DNA of 27,549 nucleotides from Chitinophaga pinensis (GTDB lineage Bacteria > Planctomycetota > Phycisphaerae > Phycisphaerales > SM1A02), in NCBI GenBank assembly GCA_943329105.2, contig CALQCP020000006.1:1-27549 (forward strand), read 5' to 3'. The translations under genes and the position numbers were made by a program. Shown piece after piece: positions 1 through 8,677 of this stretch (positions are counted from its first letter, which is position 1; each line of letters opens with the position of its first letter). The notes beneath the pieces were generated by a model. That model was given only the letters and a program-made list of their open reading frames with translations. It made no database searches and had not been told where the DNA came from.

Positions 1-420
1 AGCCGCACCTTCGTCGCGCTCACGCCCGGCGAGAAGATCGTTCGTGGCTACTACTCGCTGGCCGCGGGATCGGTGCAGTTCCAGAACCTGACCGAAGCGC
101 AGCGCAAGCGTCTGCCGAAGTACCCGGTCCCCGTCGCACACCTCGGCCGTCTCGCCGTCGATAAGCGCGTGCAAGGGCAGGGGCTCGGCGCGTACTTGTT
201 GGTGGACGCGATCGCTCGCGTCGATCGAGCTGACCGCGACCTTGGCATCCACGCAATCGAGGTCTTCGCCATCGACAACGCGGCGAAGGGCTTCTATCTG
301 AAGTACGGCTTCACCAAGCTCGCTGACGATCCGCACCATCTCTTCATCTTTATGAAGACCATCCGCAAGCTCGGGCTGGGAAAGCGAAAAGGGCCGCCTC
401 AAACTCGAGGCGGCCCTTAA
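1..420 (+). CDS. GNAT acetyltransferase, TacT-like toxin (5' end cut off)
   Basis: Reading frame 1 is open from the first base to a TAA at 418-420, giving 139 residues with the N-terminus outside the window. It opens with a GYYSLAAGSV strand, then PVPVAHLGRLAVD, then the acetyl-CoA pyrophosphate loop (GQGLGAYLL, the Q/RxxGxG/A motif), and ends with the FYLKYGF segment. This order is characteristic of TacT-type GNAT toxins, which acetylate the amino group of charged tRNA and stall translation. Such toxins normally follow a small DUF1778-type ribbon-helix-helix antitoxin gene, which would lie just left of this window. Full-length members have roughly 160-175 residues, so about 25-35 are missing. 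The last ten or so codons coincide with a hairpin (389-418) that serves the opposing tRNA gene. The family is clear; toxin activity is inferred. Confidence 0.85.
   Translation, partial: SRTFVALTPGEKIVRGYYSLAAGSVQFQNLTEAQRKRLPKYPVPVAHLGRLAVDKRVQGQGLGAYLLVDAIARVDRADRDLGIHAIEVFAIDNAAKGFYLKYGFTKLADDPHHLFIFMKTIRKLGLGKRKGPPQTRGGP
381..418 (-). terminator. Intrinsic terminator of tRNA-Asn, inside the toxin gene end
   Basis: Bases 389-400 and 407-418 form a perfect 12-bp inverted repeat with a six-base loop. Read on the minus strand it begins three bases after the tRNA-Asn 3' end and runs into TTTTCGCTTT, the expected U-rich tail. On the plus strand the hairpin is followed by AAACTCCCCC, so it should not end plus-strand transcripts by the intrinsic mechanism. 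Confidence 0.75.
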
Positions 421-421
421 A

Positions 422-494
422 CTCCCCCGACTGGACTCGAACCAGTAACCTGGCGGTTAACAGCCGCCCGCTCTACCAATTGAGCTACAGGGGA
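422..494 (-). tRNA. tRNA-Asn(GTT)
   Basis: The reverse complement folds as a complete cloverleaf: acceptor 5' strand TCCCCTG pairs with CGGGGGA (one T-G wobble), the D arm carries GGTAGA, the anticodon loop is CTGTTAA (anticodon GTT) and the T arm has the TTCGAGT loop. The discriminator base is G. CCA is not encoded (the next base is T), so it must be added by nucleotidyltransferase. A sigma70-type promoter lies upstream and an intrinsic terminator follows, so this is a single-gene unit. Confidence 0.96.
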
Positions 495-795
495 ATGTCA
501 TTGGCGGACGGGGAGGATAGCGAATCCGCCGTTGCAGTCAACTGATCGGTCAATCGCGGCGCCTTCATGAGCGGAAGGCTCGGATTTCGGGCGTATGCAG
601 CGCGGGTGCAGGAAAGGTGCAAATCGCAAGCTTTCAGAGCATTACGGCCCGTAACTCCGGGAAATCTCCCCGTATTCGCGGCGCGGTTTAACCCCCGATT
701 TCAGTTTCTCACGCGGAAGGCCATTTGGCGGGGAGAAATGCGTGTCACGAGTGGTTGATCTGCTCGCGCGCGCAACATTCCGTCCGCGCGTTGCG
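495..795. other. Intergenic region with no supported gene
   Basis: Apart from the tRNA-Asn promoter at its left end I see no gene here. A 63-codon open frame on the plus strand has no recognisable domain and no convincing ribosome binding site. The right end lies just after the serS stop; I found no clear stem followed by a T run that would terminate serS transcripts. Confidence 0.5.
514..541 (-). promoter_or_regulatory. sigma70-type promoter of tRNA-Asn
   Basis: On the minus strand TTGACT (541-536) and TATCCT (519-514) are separated by 16 bases, close to the consensus. Transcription would start near 507, about 13 bases before the tRNA. A 6-bp inverted repeat (GGCGGA at 503-508, TCCGCC at 525-530) straddles the -10 box. 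Confidence 0.65.
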
Positions 796-2214
796 TTACG
801 GCATCCGCTTGACGGGCGCCTCAATGCGCGTCCGTCCGCCCATGTGCACGCGCAGCGGTTCCGGAATGGTGACCGTGCCGTCAGCGTTCTGATGGATCTC
901 AAGCAGTGGGATCAAGACGCGCGGACTGGCAATGACCGTGTTGTTCAGTGCATATGCATGGTGTGTGCGACCTTCCGCGTCCTTGTACCGCAGGTTGAGG
1001 CGGCGGCATTGGTAGTCACCCAGTCGGCTTGCGCTGTGGGTCTCGCCGTATTCACCGGTTGGTGAGCCGTCCGAGCCAGCGTCGCCGCGACCGGGCATCC
1101 AACATTCCACATCCACCATGTCTTCGTTCTTCATACCCAGGTCGCCCGTGCAGCACTGCAGCAAGCGGTAGGGCAGGTCAAGCGACTGCAGGATCTCCTC
1201 CACGAAGCCGAGCATCTTGGTGTGCCAAGCGCGGCTCTCCGCCTCGTCTGCGCGGCACACCACCACTTGCTCCACCTTGTCGAATTGATGAATTCGGTAG
1301 AGGCCCGCGGTGTCCTTGCCGGCAGCGCCAGCTTCACGGCGGAAGCATGTACTGACGGTCGTGTAGGTGAGCGGCAGGGCGCTTTCCGGCAGAATCTCGT
1401 CGGCGTGGATTCCCATCAGACCCACTTCGCCGGTGCCGGTGAGGAACAGATCATGGCCGCCGCCGCGCGCTGATTCCTCAACGTGGTACGCCTGCTCGCG
1501 CCCGAAGGGGAAGAAGCCGGTTCCCTGCATGCATTCTTCGCGCACGATGACCGGCACGCCCATCGCAGTGAATCCATGCTTTTCCACCATGTGATCGAAC
1601 GCGTAGCGAAGCACTGCTTGGTGCAGGCGCATACCCATTCCAGTCAGTACATAGTGACGGGTGCCGCCCATCTTCACGCCACGCTCAAAGTCTGCAAGTC
1701 CAAGGTCGCGCACTAACTCAAGGTGCGTCTTCGGCGCAAATCCCTTGTTGGCAGCGAAACTCTTTGCTGGGTTGAAGTCTGCTGGATGCCACGTGCGCAA
1801 TTCCACGTTGCCGCTTGCATCGGCGCCGCGCGGGATGTCTGCAGCTGGCGGCTGCGGTACGCGCAGCAGTAGGTCATTCCAATGTGGCTCCACCAAACGC
1901 AGTGCATCTTCTAAGAGCGCAACTTCGCCCTTGAGGGCGGTCGGCTTTGCTTCTAACTCCAAGAGTTGCGCTTCGGCCGTGGTGCGTGCGGCGCCTTCCA
2001 TCCCCTTGAGTTGACCCTTGAGCTTGCCGATCTGCGGCCCGATCTCTTTACTCAACTTGTTCTGTTCAGCGCGCTTTGATTCCAACTTCTGCAGGATGTC
2101 GCGCCGCTCGGTGTCGAGCGCCAGCAGTCGGTCAAAGTCCACCGCCGCATTCTTGTCGCGGGCGCCTTGGCGAAAGCGTTCCGGGTTCTCACGCAGCTGG
2201 CGAATGTCGATCAT
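796..2214 (-). CDS. serS: Seryl-tRNA synthetase
   Basis: Charges tRNA-Ser (and tRNA-Sec where present) with serine in the cytoplasm. The 472-residue product begins MIDIRQLREN, the usual SerRS start. Residues about 30-115 are a charged heptad-rich stretch, the tRNA-binding coiled-coil arm. The class II core follows: TGTGEVGLMG near 270 (serine-binding TxE region), motif 2 STCFRREAGA near 308-317, and motif 3 near 434-460 (ALNNTVIASPRVLIPLLE). Most SerRS have LNGS in motif 3, here LNNT. It is longer than the E. coli enzyme (430 residues), with extra residues in the 380-400 region (a Gly/Asp-rich PGRGDAGSDGSPTGEYG segment). It is the last gene of the minus-strand run, 39 bases after nadK. Confidence 0.97.
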   Translation of the reverse strand: MIDIRQLRENPERFRQGARDKNAAVDFDRLLALDTERRDILQKLESKRAEQNKLSKEIGPQIGKLKGQLKGMEGAARTTAEAQLLELEAKPTALKGEVALLEDALRLVEPHWNDLLLRVPQPPAADIPRGADASGNVELRTWHPADFNPAKSFAANKGFAPKTHLELVRDLGLADFERGVKMGGTRHYVLTGMGMRLHQAVLRYAFDHMVEKHGFTAMGVPVIVREECMQGTGFFPFGREQAYHVEESARGGGHDLFLTGTGEVGLMGIHADEILPESALPLTYTTVSTCFRREAGAAGKDTAGLYRIHQFDKVEQVVVCRADEAESRAWHTKMLGFVEEILQSLDLPYRLLQCCTGDLGMKNEDMVDVECWMPGRGDAGSDGSPTGEYGETHSASRLGDYQCRRLNLRYKDAEGRTHHAYALNNTVIASPRVLIPLLEIHQNADGTVTIPEPLRVHMGGRTRIEAPVKRMP

Positions 2215-2253
2215 GGGGCGGGAATCGTACTTCCCGCCGAGGGGTCCGGGCGG

Positions 2254-3101
2254 TCACGAACCGGGCGCGCGGTAGTTGGGGCTTTCTGCCCAGCGCATCT
2301 TGTCAACAAGCGTCTCCCAGTAGCTCGAGTCCGGCCGCGCCACGATTCGGGCCATGTCATGGTGGCGCTTGGCAACCACCGTGTCGCCCACGCGCAGCGA
2401 GACGTTGATGTGCCCATCCAGGACCAGCGTTGTTCCTTCGTTCGCCCGCACCACGTGTGCTTGAACGGCCAAGCTAGCCGGTACCACCACCGGACGGAAC
2501 GCCAGTGAATGCGCCGCGTTCGGCGTGACGATGATCGCCTCGACGTCCGGATGGACAATCGGACCGCCAGCACTTGCGTTGTAGGCGGTACTGCCCACCG
2601 GAGTGGCGATGATGATTCCATCACCAAGGAACTCCGGGCCATTCTCGCCATCAAGACGCAGTGCCAATTCGATCATTCGAAATGGTGCACCGGCCGTCAC
2701 CACGCAGTCATTCACGGCAAGACCTTCGTAGCGGGTGGTGCCGTCGGCTGCGCGTACGGAGACGGCCAGCACCATGCGCTGACGGATCACTGGGTTCGCA
2801 CCGAAGATCGCGGTGGCATGTGTCTCCAGGCTCGCGGTGTCAAACTCCGCCAAGAAGCCCAGGCGCCCAGTGTTGACGCCAACCACCGGCGTTGCGTGAG
2901 CCACGAATATTCGAAGCGCAGCCATGATGCTGCCGTCGCCACCAATGACCACGGCACGATCGGCTTTCAGGTCAGGCGGCAGTGTGTCGTTCACGTCAAA
3001 CTCACCAACCACGGTGGCGTGTCGGGCGATCGTCGCGCGGACCTGCGCCAGCACTTCGCCAGTACCCGCGCGCGCGCGTGATGAAAGGAGGACAACGCGC
3101 A

Positions 3102-3102
<1 letters not shown>
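2254..3102 (-). CDS. nadK: NAD kinase
   Basis: Phosphorylates NAD to NADP using ATP or polyphosphate. The 282-residue protein has the signature GGDGS (about residue 54), the NTGRLGFL loop (about 77), an ND pair (about 131; the usual motif is NE) and the glycine-rich GDGIIIATPVGSTAYNASAGG block (about 160-180) that binds NAD. The start chosen is ATG at 3102-3100, whose A is the last base of the TGA stop of the preceding ABC ATPase gene (TGATG). A TTG one codon upstream is an alternative. The overlap indicates translational coupling. Confidence 0.95.
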
Positions 3103-4052
<950 letters not shown>

Positions 4053-4101
4053 GGTGCGGTCATTCTAAGAGAGTGTGCGAACTGGGGCGAAACCCGGGAA
4101 G

Positions 4102-6708
4102 TCATTTGCTGGCGTTTGCCCGCGCGGCAGCAGCCGGGGCAATCATTGCGCCTGGAACCGCTGGCAGTGGGAACACCACGCGGACGTACGTCACGCCGTC
4201 GGCGCGTGGCTCGTCGCCATCAATAGTGAACGGAAACGGCAGGTCAATCCGTTGACCACTACCGCTATCGGTGATCTTTCCAATGACAATCAGGCAGGGC
4301 GTCGAACACCAGCGCGACATGTCCACGCCGCGCGCAAAGTCGCGTTCGACACGGACCGCATCACCGCGCCAACCAACGGCAGGAAGCTTCGGATCAATCA
4401 CGTAACTCGGCGGCTGCAACATGGCGTACAGCTGCAACATATCCAGACGTTGATCCTTGGTGAGCGCCGATGCAGGGTCATAGGTGGCAACGGCGCTGGC
4501 GAGCACTGGCTCATACCAGAGCGCCTTGAATGTTGTTGCTGCGCTAGTCACTCCGGTGTCGCGTGCAAGACCCGGTGTCACACTTCGCTTGGCGCCCTCG
4601 GGCGCAGACTCTTGTCCATACAGTGAGAGTCCAACATCAAGCGGAACTTCCGGGTCCCACTGTGCAAGCCGCGCCACACGTGCGTAGGACGGCATGCCAT
4701 CACTCGGTGTGATGAGGGGAGGTGTGTTCCCAATCATCGATCGCGTGGCGCCGTGAAATGGAGTCACGTGGATGATCATCACATTCTCAAGCGGTGCGGG
4801 CAGCGAGTGCATCAATGCACCGCTCAGCACAATGCGCGGCTGTGCGCCCCAAGTGATGTCTTGCCGCAATTGTCGCTGGCTCACTTCGCGTGGTGTGCCA
4901 TGCCACGCTGGCAGCGCAACTCCCATCCACGAAGAATGCAACACCGTGGAGGTTGCGCGCGATGGCAGCGTGTATGCAGCTGGCGAAGCGGAGGGAACTT
5001 CATACGTTTCAGTATCTGGAAATCCGCTTGGATTTCCAGCGGGCGGCGGGAACCAACTGGTGAGCAGGTCGCTGCCCGCGCCACCGTCGCCATGCTGCAC
5101 TGCCACCTTCGCCGTTCCGTAGCCCGGCAATTCAGCGCTAAACCACGACTGCGCACGCATCTGTGCACGCTCTTCGCTGGGCGCACCCGGGCGTTCGATG
5201 CGATCAACGAAGGTCAGATGCTGCACGCGCCCCGACTTCAATTCAAAGCTTCCGGTGACCGCCCAAGCGATCACTGTTGCAACCCCGGCAACAATGACGA
5301 ATGCCAGCCACGCATATTGCGGCCGCTTTGCGCCACGCAGCACCCAGTGCGAAAGGGGACCAGCAATCATCCAGTAGATCGCGAAGGCGCCCAGTAGTCC
5401 AAGGATGCCGATCGCAGCTTGGCTGCGCAACCCGATGAACTGGTTGACCAGTGATCCGCCATCCGCCGGAATGACTAAGCCGCCGCGCGCTTCAAGTCGC
5501 TTGGCCTCAGTGAGTGCGGCCCACTCGGTTGGTCCCGGTGCATCAGCGCGCCTTCCCAAGATGCGGTTCCAAAATTGATCTGCTTGCGGAATTCCGTCGG
5601 CGGTCAGTGCGCGGCGATCAAGTCCGTCAACATCCACTCCGATGACGGTGACAAATCCAAATCCAAATGGCCTTCGCACTGCCAAGGCGCGCCCGGCGAT
5701 CGTTCCGTCGGTCGCCACGTTTCCGGTGTTTGCGTCCACCGGTGCGGGTGCAAGAAGGAGTGGTGAAAATCCGTTGCCCGGATCGTTCGCAAATGTCCAG
5801 ATGCTGGTGCGTGCTTCGGCATTACGCAGCGCACCGCTGCGCGTCAGTACTGGAAGCAACTCGGAGACTGGCACCGCGTCACGGCGTTCGGCGCGTTCTG
5901 GGAGCGCCTCCGCAAACGGGGTTCGATTGCGTTGCCCGCCCAATCCCCACGGATCGCCGGCCTCGGGCAGGACGATCACAAAGTTGCCGCCGCGCCGCGT
6001 CCAGTCAAGAAGCGCGCGCGCTTGATCAATACCCACACTCTGCAGTGGGGCGTTGGTCCAAATGATCGATTCGTAACTTGCGAGTCCCTCCCAACGGTCG
6101 GGTAGGTCACCCGCGGAAATGCCCCGCGCAATCTTGGTCAGCTCATTCATCGAGGCAATGAACCCAAGGTTCGGCGTTGGCGTTGCCAGTGCGGCCAATC
6201 CAGCGCGGCCATCACCGATCACGCCAATCAGGCTCTCAGTGGTCTCCACCGGGACAGCCGGTTCCTCGCCAGTACTTCCATCAATGCGCTTCTCACCTAA
6301 GACCCGTTGCACGCGCCCATCTTGCATCTCTAACACGCGCACGATGGTGACCTTGTCCACGGCCGTCTGTGCCGCAGAACTGACAATGGGCGTCACTCCG
6401 TACAGCCACCGTTCTACCGGTGCTCCGGGCGCAAGCGCTACATCGCGGGCGTACCGCGCCATATCTCCGTCCGCGTTCACCACCACCCATTCCACGCGGG
6501 CCTGCACGGGTGCTTGCATTCCACTGGTGACGCGCACCAGGATGGCAGTTGGATCACCCGGGCGCACATGATTGCCAACACCCATACGCACCAGTGCAAT
6601 ATCGACATCCGCGCCACGCGCCGCGGCGCACAGCAGGCCACACGTCGCCATCATCAACGCGACGCGCCGCATCCAAGCACGTGGGTACCAGTGTGCGCGC
6701 TCGCTCAA
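4102..6708 (-). CDS. Large membrane-anchored extracytoplasmic protein, function unknown
   Basis: 868 residues. I do not recognise the family. Residues about 13-32 form a signal peptide (MRRVALMMATCGLLCAAARG, likely cut before ADV). About 380 residues follow, with an IVLPEAGDPWG strand and a GFVTVIGVDVDGLD strand that resemble a glutamine-amidotransferase-like or DUF4350-like fold; this is weak. Two helices (about 431-451 and 466-486) joined by a short basic loop form a hairpin, putting both the N-terminal part and the last 380 residues outside the cytoplasm. The chosen TTG start (6708-6706) overlaps the upstream TGA stop as TTGA and has GGAG ten bases before it; ATG at 6672 is the alternative. 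It directly precedes the ABC ATPase gene, so it may be an accessory subunit of that transporter, like GldG for GldA. Confidence 0.8.
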   Translation of the reverse strand: MSERAHWYPRAWMRRVALMMATCGLLCAAARGADVDIALVRMGVGNHVRPGDPTAILVRVTSGMQAPVQARVEWVVVNADGDMARYARDVALAPGAPVERWLYGVTPIVSSAAQTAVDKVTIVRVLEMQDGRVQRVLGEKRIDGSTGEEPAVPVETTESLIGVIGDGRAGLAALATPTPNLGFIASMNELTKIARGISAGDLPDRWEGLASYESIIWTNAPLQSVGIDQARALLDWTRRGGNFVIVLPEAGDPWGLGGQRNRTPFAEALPERAERRDAVPVSELLPVLTRSGALRNAEARTSIWTFANDPGNGFSPLLLAPAPVDANTGNVATDGTIAGRALAVRRPFGFGFVTVIGVDVDGLDRRALTADGIPQADQFWNRILGRRADAPGPTEWAALTEAKRLEARGGLVIPADGGSLVNQFIGLRSQAAIGILGLLGAFAIYWMIAGPLSHWVLRGAKRPQYAWLAFVIVAGVATVIAWAVTGSFELKSGRVQHLTFVDRIERPGAPSEERAQMRAQSWFSAELPGYGTAKVAVQHGDGGAGSDLLTSWFPPPAGNPSGFPDTETYEVPSASPAAYTLPSRATSTVLHSSWMGVALPAWHGTPREVSQRQLRQDITWGAQPRIVLSGALMHSLPAPLENVMIIHVTPFHGATRSMIGNTPPLITPSDGMPSYARVARLAQWDPEVPLDVGLSLYGQESAPEGAKRSVTPGLARDTGVTSAATTFKALWYEPVLASAVATYDPASALTKDQRLDMLQLYAMLQPPSYVIDPKLPAVGWRGDAVRVERDFARGVDMSRWCSTPCLIVIGKITDSGSGQRIDLPFPFTIDGDEPRADGVTYVRVVFPLPAVPGAMIAPAAAARANASK

Positions 6709-8105
6709 GTAGTCATCGCTCCAAATTCCGCCAACATCGCCGCATGGCTGCGCGCGCCATTCATCAGGCAGGTCACCTCAAACTTCTCATTGGGGCTATG
6801 CACGCGATCATCATCAAGACCAAATCCAACCAGCAGGCTGTCAACACCAAGAATGCGCTGAATGCTGCCCACCGCCGGAATGGAACCGCCGCTGCCGATC
6901 AATGCCGCATCGCGTCCAAACACGCGCTTCAAGGCGCGCGAAGCACACGCAACAAACGGCGAATCGGTGCGCACATGGATGGCGGGGTTCACTCCGTGGG
7001 ACTGAATCTCCAACGTGTATCCGGGTGGTACCTGTGCTTGCAGATGTGCTTCCACCAGCGACTTGATTCGCTCCGGGTCTTGCCCAGCCACCAGTCGGCA
7101 ACTGAATTTCACCGTGGCCTTTGATGGAATCACTGTCTTGGCCCCTATGCCCGTGTATCCGCCAAAGATGCCGTTGCAATCGAACGTTGGTCGACTCCAT
7201 GTTCGCTCCAAACATGATCGACCCACTTCGCCCCAACCAACGCGAACGCCCGCTTCGCCTAGGAATTCTGCTTCATCAAACCCAAGTTTCTGCCAGCTGG
7301 CCAGCACTTCCGCAGTTGGTTCAAGCACTCCGTCATAGAAACCCTTCACCGCAACGCGACCAGATGAATCGTGCATCGAAGTAATCATCGCAGCCAATGC
7401 ATTGATCGGATTGCGCAGACTTCCGCCGTACATCCCGCTATGTAAATCATGCGAAGGGCCAGTGAGTGTTGCTTCTAAGTAGCACAGTCCGCGCAGGCTG
7501 GTGGTAATGGCAGGAGTATTGATGTCCCACATACCAGTGTCGCTCACCACTGCGACGTCGCACTGCAATTCCTTGCGGTGCGCGTTCATGAATGGTTCCA
7601 AGCTGACGCTGCCGGATTCTTCTTCGCCCTCAATCATCAACGTGACGGGGCAGGGCGGACCGCCCGCAATTTCGTGCCACGCGCGGAGCGCTTCAAGGAA
7701 CATCATCACTTGCCCCTTGTCATCCACGGCGCCGCGCGCAACGATGCGCTTGCCGCGCGGACCATCAATCAGCTGCGGATCAAACGGCGGGCTGTCCCAC
7801 AGTTCAATCGGGTCCGCGGGTTGCACGTCGTAATGACCATAGAAGAGGACGCGTGGTGCGCCGCTTCCGCCCGTCCCTGGATGCGTGGCAAGCACCATCG
7901 GGTGGCCGATGGTCGGCACGCTTGCAGCATTGAATCCCATGCTGCGCAGGTCGCGCACCAACCACTCCGCCGCGTGCGCCACATCAGCCGTGTGCGCTGG
8001 GTCGGTCGAGATGCTGGGGATGCGTAGGAAATCGCAGAGGCGTTCAATGGCCCCGCGCTCATCAGAGTCGATCCGCTTCAGAATTGAATCAAGGTGCGAT
8101 TGCAT
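6705..8105 (-). CDS. M20 family metallopeptidase (dipeptidase-like)
   Basis: A cytoplasmic di-zinc peptidase of the M20 family, closest in motifs to the carnosine-type dipeptidases. From ATG at 8105 it has 466 residues. The metal and catalytic motifs are all present: GHYDVQP (His about 91, Asp about 93), AVDDKGQ (bridging Asp about 128), EGEEESGS (catalytic Glu about 161 and metal Glu), VVSDTGM (Asp about 189) and a C-terminal DDRVHSPNE histidine. The dimerisation domain lies between, with the conserved HSGMYGG stretch. The frame stays open upstream to 8192, but the extra 29 residues match nothing I know and the family usually starts near MQSHLDSIL. Its stop overlaps the next gene's start by TTGA. 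Likely roles are peptide breakdown and amino acid supply. Confidence 0.93.
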   Translation of the reverse strand: MQSHLDSILKRIDSDERGAIERLCDFLRIPSISTDPAHTADVAHAAEWLVRDLRSMGFNAASVPTIGHPMVLATHPGTGGSGAPRVLFYGHYDVQPADPIELWDSPPFDPQLIDGPRGKRIVARGAVDDKGQVMMFLEALRAWHEIAGGPPCPVTLMIEGEEESGSVSLEPFMNAHRKELQCDVAVVSDTGMWDINTPAITTSLRGLCYLEATLTGPSHDLHSGMYGGSLRNPINALAAMITSMHDSSGRVAVKGFYDGVLEPTAEVLASWQKLGFDEAEFLGEAGVRVGWGEVGRSCLERTWSRPTFDCNGIFGGYTGIGAKTVIPSKATVKFSCRLVAGQDPERIKSLVEAHLQAQVPPGYTLEIQSHGVNPAIHVRTDSPFVACASRALKRVFGRDAALIGSGGSIPAVGSIQRILGVDSLLVGFGLDDDRVHSPNEKFEVTCLMNGARSHAAMLAEFGAMTT

Positions 8106-8192
8106 CCGCGCAGGGTAGGTTCCCTCGGCTCGGATTGGGCGCAGATTCATCGCAAGAGTGAACGTTGCCCAAGCAACCCCGCGGGTTGACAC

Positions 8193-8522
8193 TCAGATCC
8201 GCGTGCCGGCCATCAGCATGGTTGCTGCCAGTGTCGCGATGGCCGCAAGACCAACCGCCACAACCACTAGAAGCCAACGCGCCGATGCCGCATCCGCTCG
8301 GGCGCGGACCTGCGCATCCACCGCCACCGCGTTTGGAGGCAAGTCAAAGAGCCCCTCCATCTCGGCGTAACTACGCGGCGGACGCGCCGCCAAGTCGCAT
8401 CCGCATCGCGGGCACTGATCGCGGGTTTGCACCTCAATGGAATCCGCCGCCAAGCCGCACTGCACACAGCGCCGACGCAGGTGTCGGCGTTCAAGTGTTG
8501 GGGCATCGGGGTGAAGATCCAT
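8193..8522 (-). CDS. Small zinc-ribbon protein with C-terminal membrane anchor
   Basis: About 109 residues from ATG at 8522 (a GTG three codons upstream, at 8531, is equally possible). Two CxxC pairs, VQCGL-type and CPRCGC, lie about 15 residues apart and should bind one zinc ion. A linker follows, and a single hydrophobic helix sits at the C-terminus (about 83-104), so the ribbon faces the cytoplasm. I cannot name a family; such proteins are common hypotheticals in Planctomycetota. It seems to be the first gene of the minus-strand run that leads to serS. No clear ribosome binding site is visible. Confidence 0.72.
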   Translation of the reverse strand: MDLHPDAPTLERRHLRRRCVQCGLAADSIEVQTRDQCPRCGCDLAARPPRSYAEMEGLFDLPPNAVAVDAQVRARADAASARWLLVVVAVGLAAIATLAATMLMAGTRI

Positions 8523-8613
8523 CAGATCCACAGTAGCGCGAGTTACCGTCGATGCCTAGTGATTTGCGGTTAATTTCAATGTTCTGGCAACGTTCCCTTT
8601 CCGTTTGAGGCAC

Positions 8614-8659
8614 TGCTGCGCGGTTATGAGATATTCCGCCATGGTCTGCCCGCGCAGCA
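8614..8659. promoter_or_regulatory. 10-bp inverted repeat in divergent promoter region
   Basis: TGCTGCGCGG at 8614-8623 and its exact reverse complement CCGCGCAGCA at 8650-8659 are separated by 26 bases that include the AT-rich TTATGAGATATTCC. It lies between the divergent genes at 8522 (minus) and 8678 (plus), just before the latter's start. It could be a regulator site or a leader hairpin; no T run follows it. Confidence 0.4.
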
Positions 8660-8677
8660 AGGCGCCTCGCTGGTCGT

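Noticed and set aside
567..758. 63-codon open frame between tRNA-Asn and serS.
   Set aside because: No domain, no convincing ribosome binding site, and composition typical of chance frames in this genome.
5016..5039. Perfect 10-bp hairpin with tetraloop (CTGGAAATCC/GGATTTCCAG) inside the 868-residue protein gene.
   Set aside because: No T run follows on either strand, and it encodes a plain GNPSGFP turn. Likely a chance palindrome.
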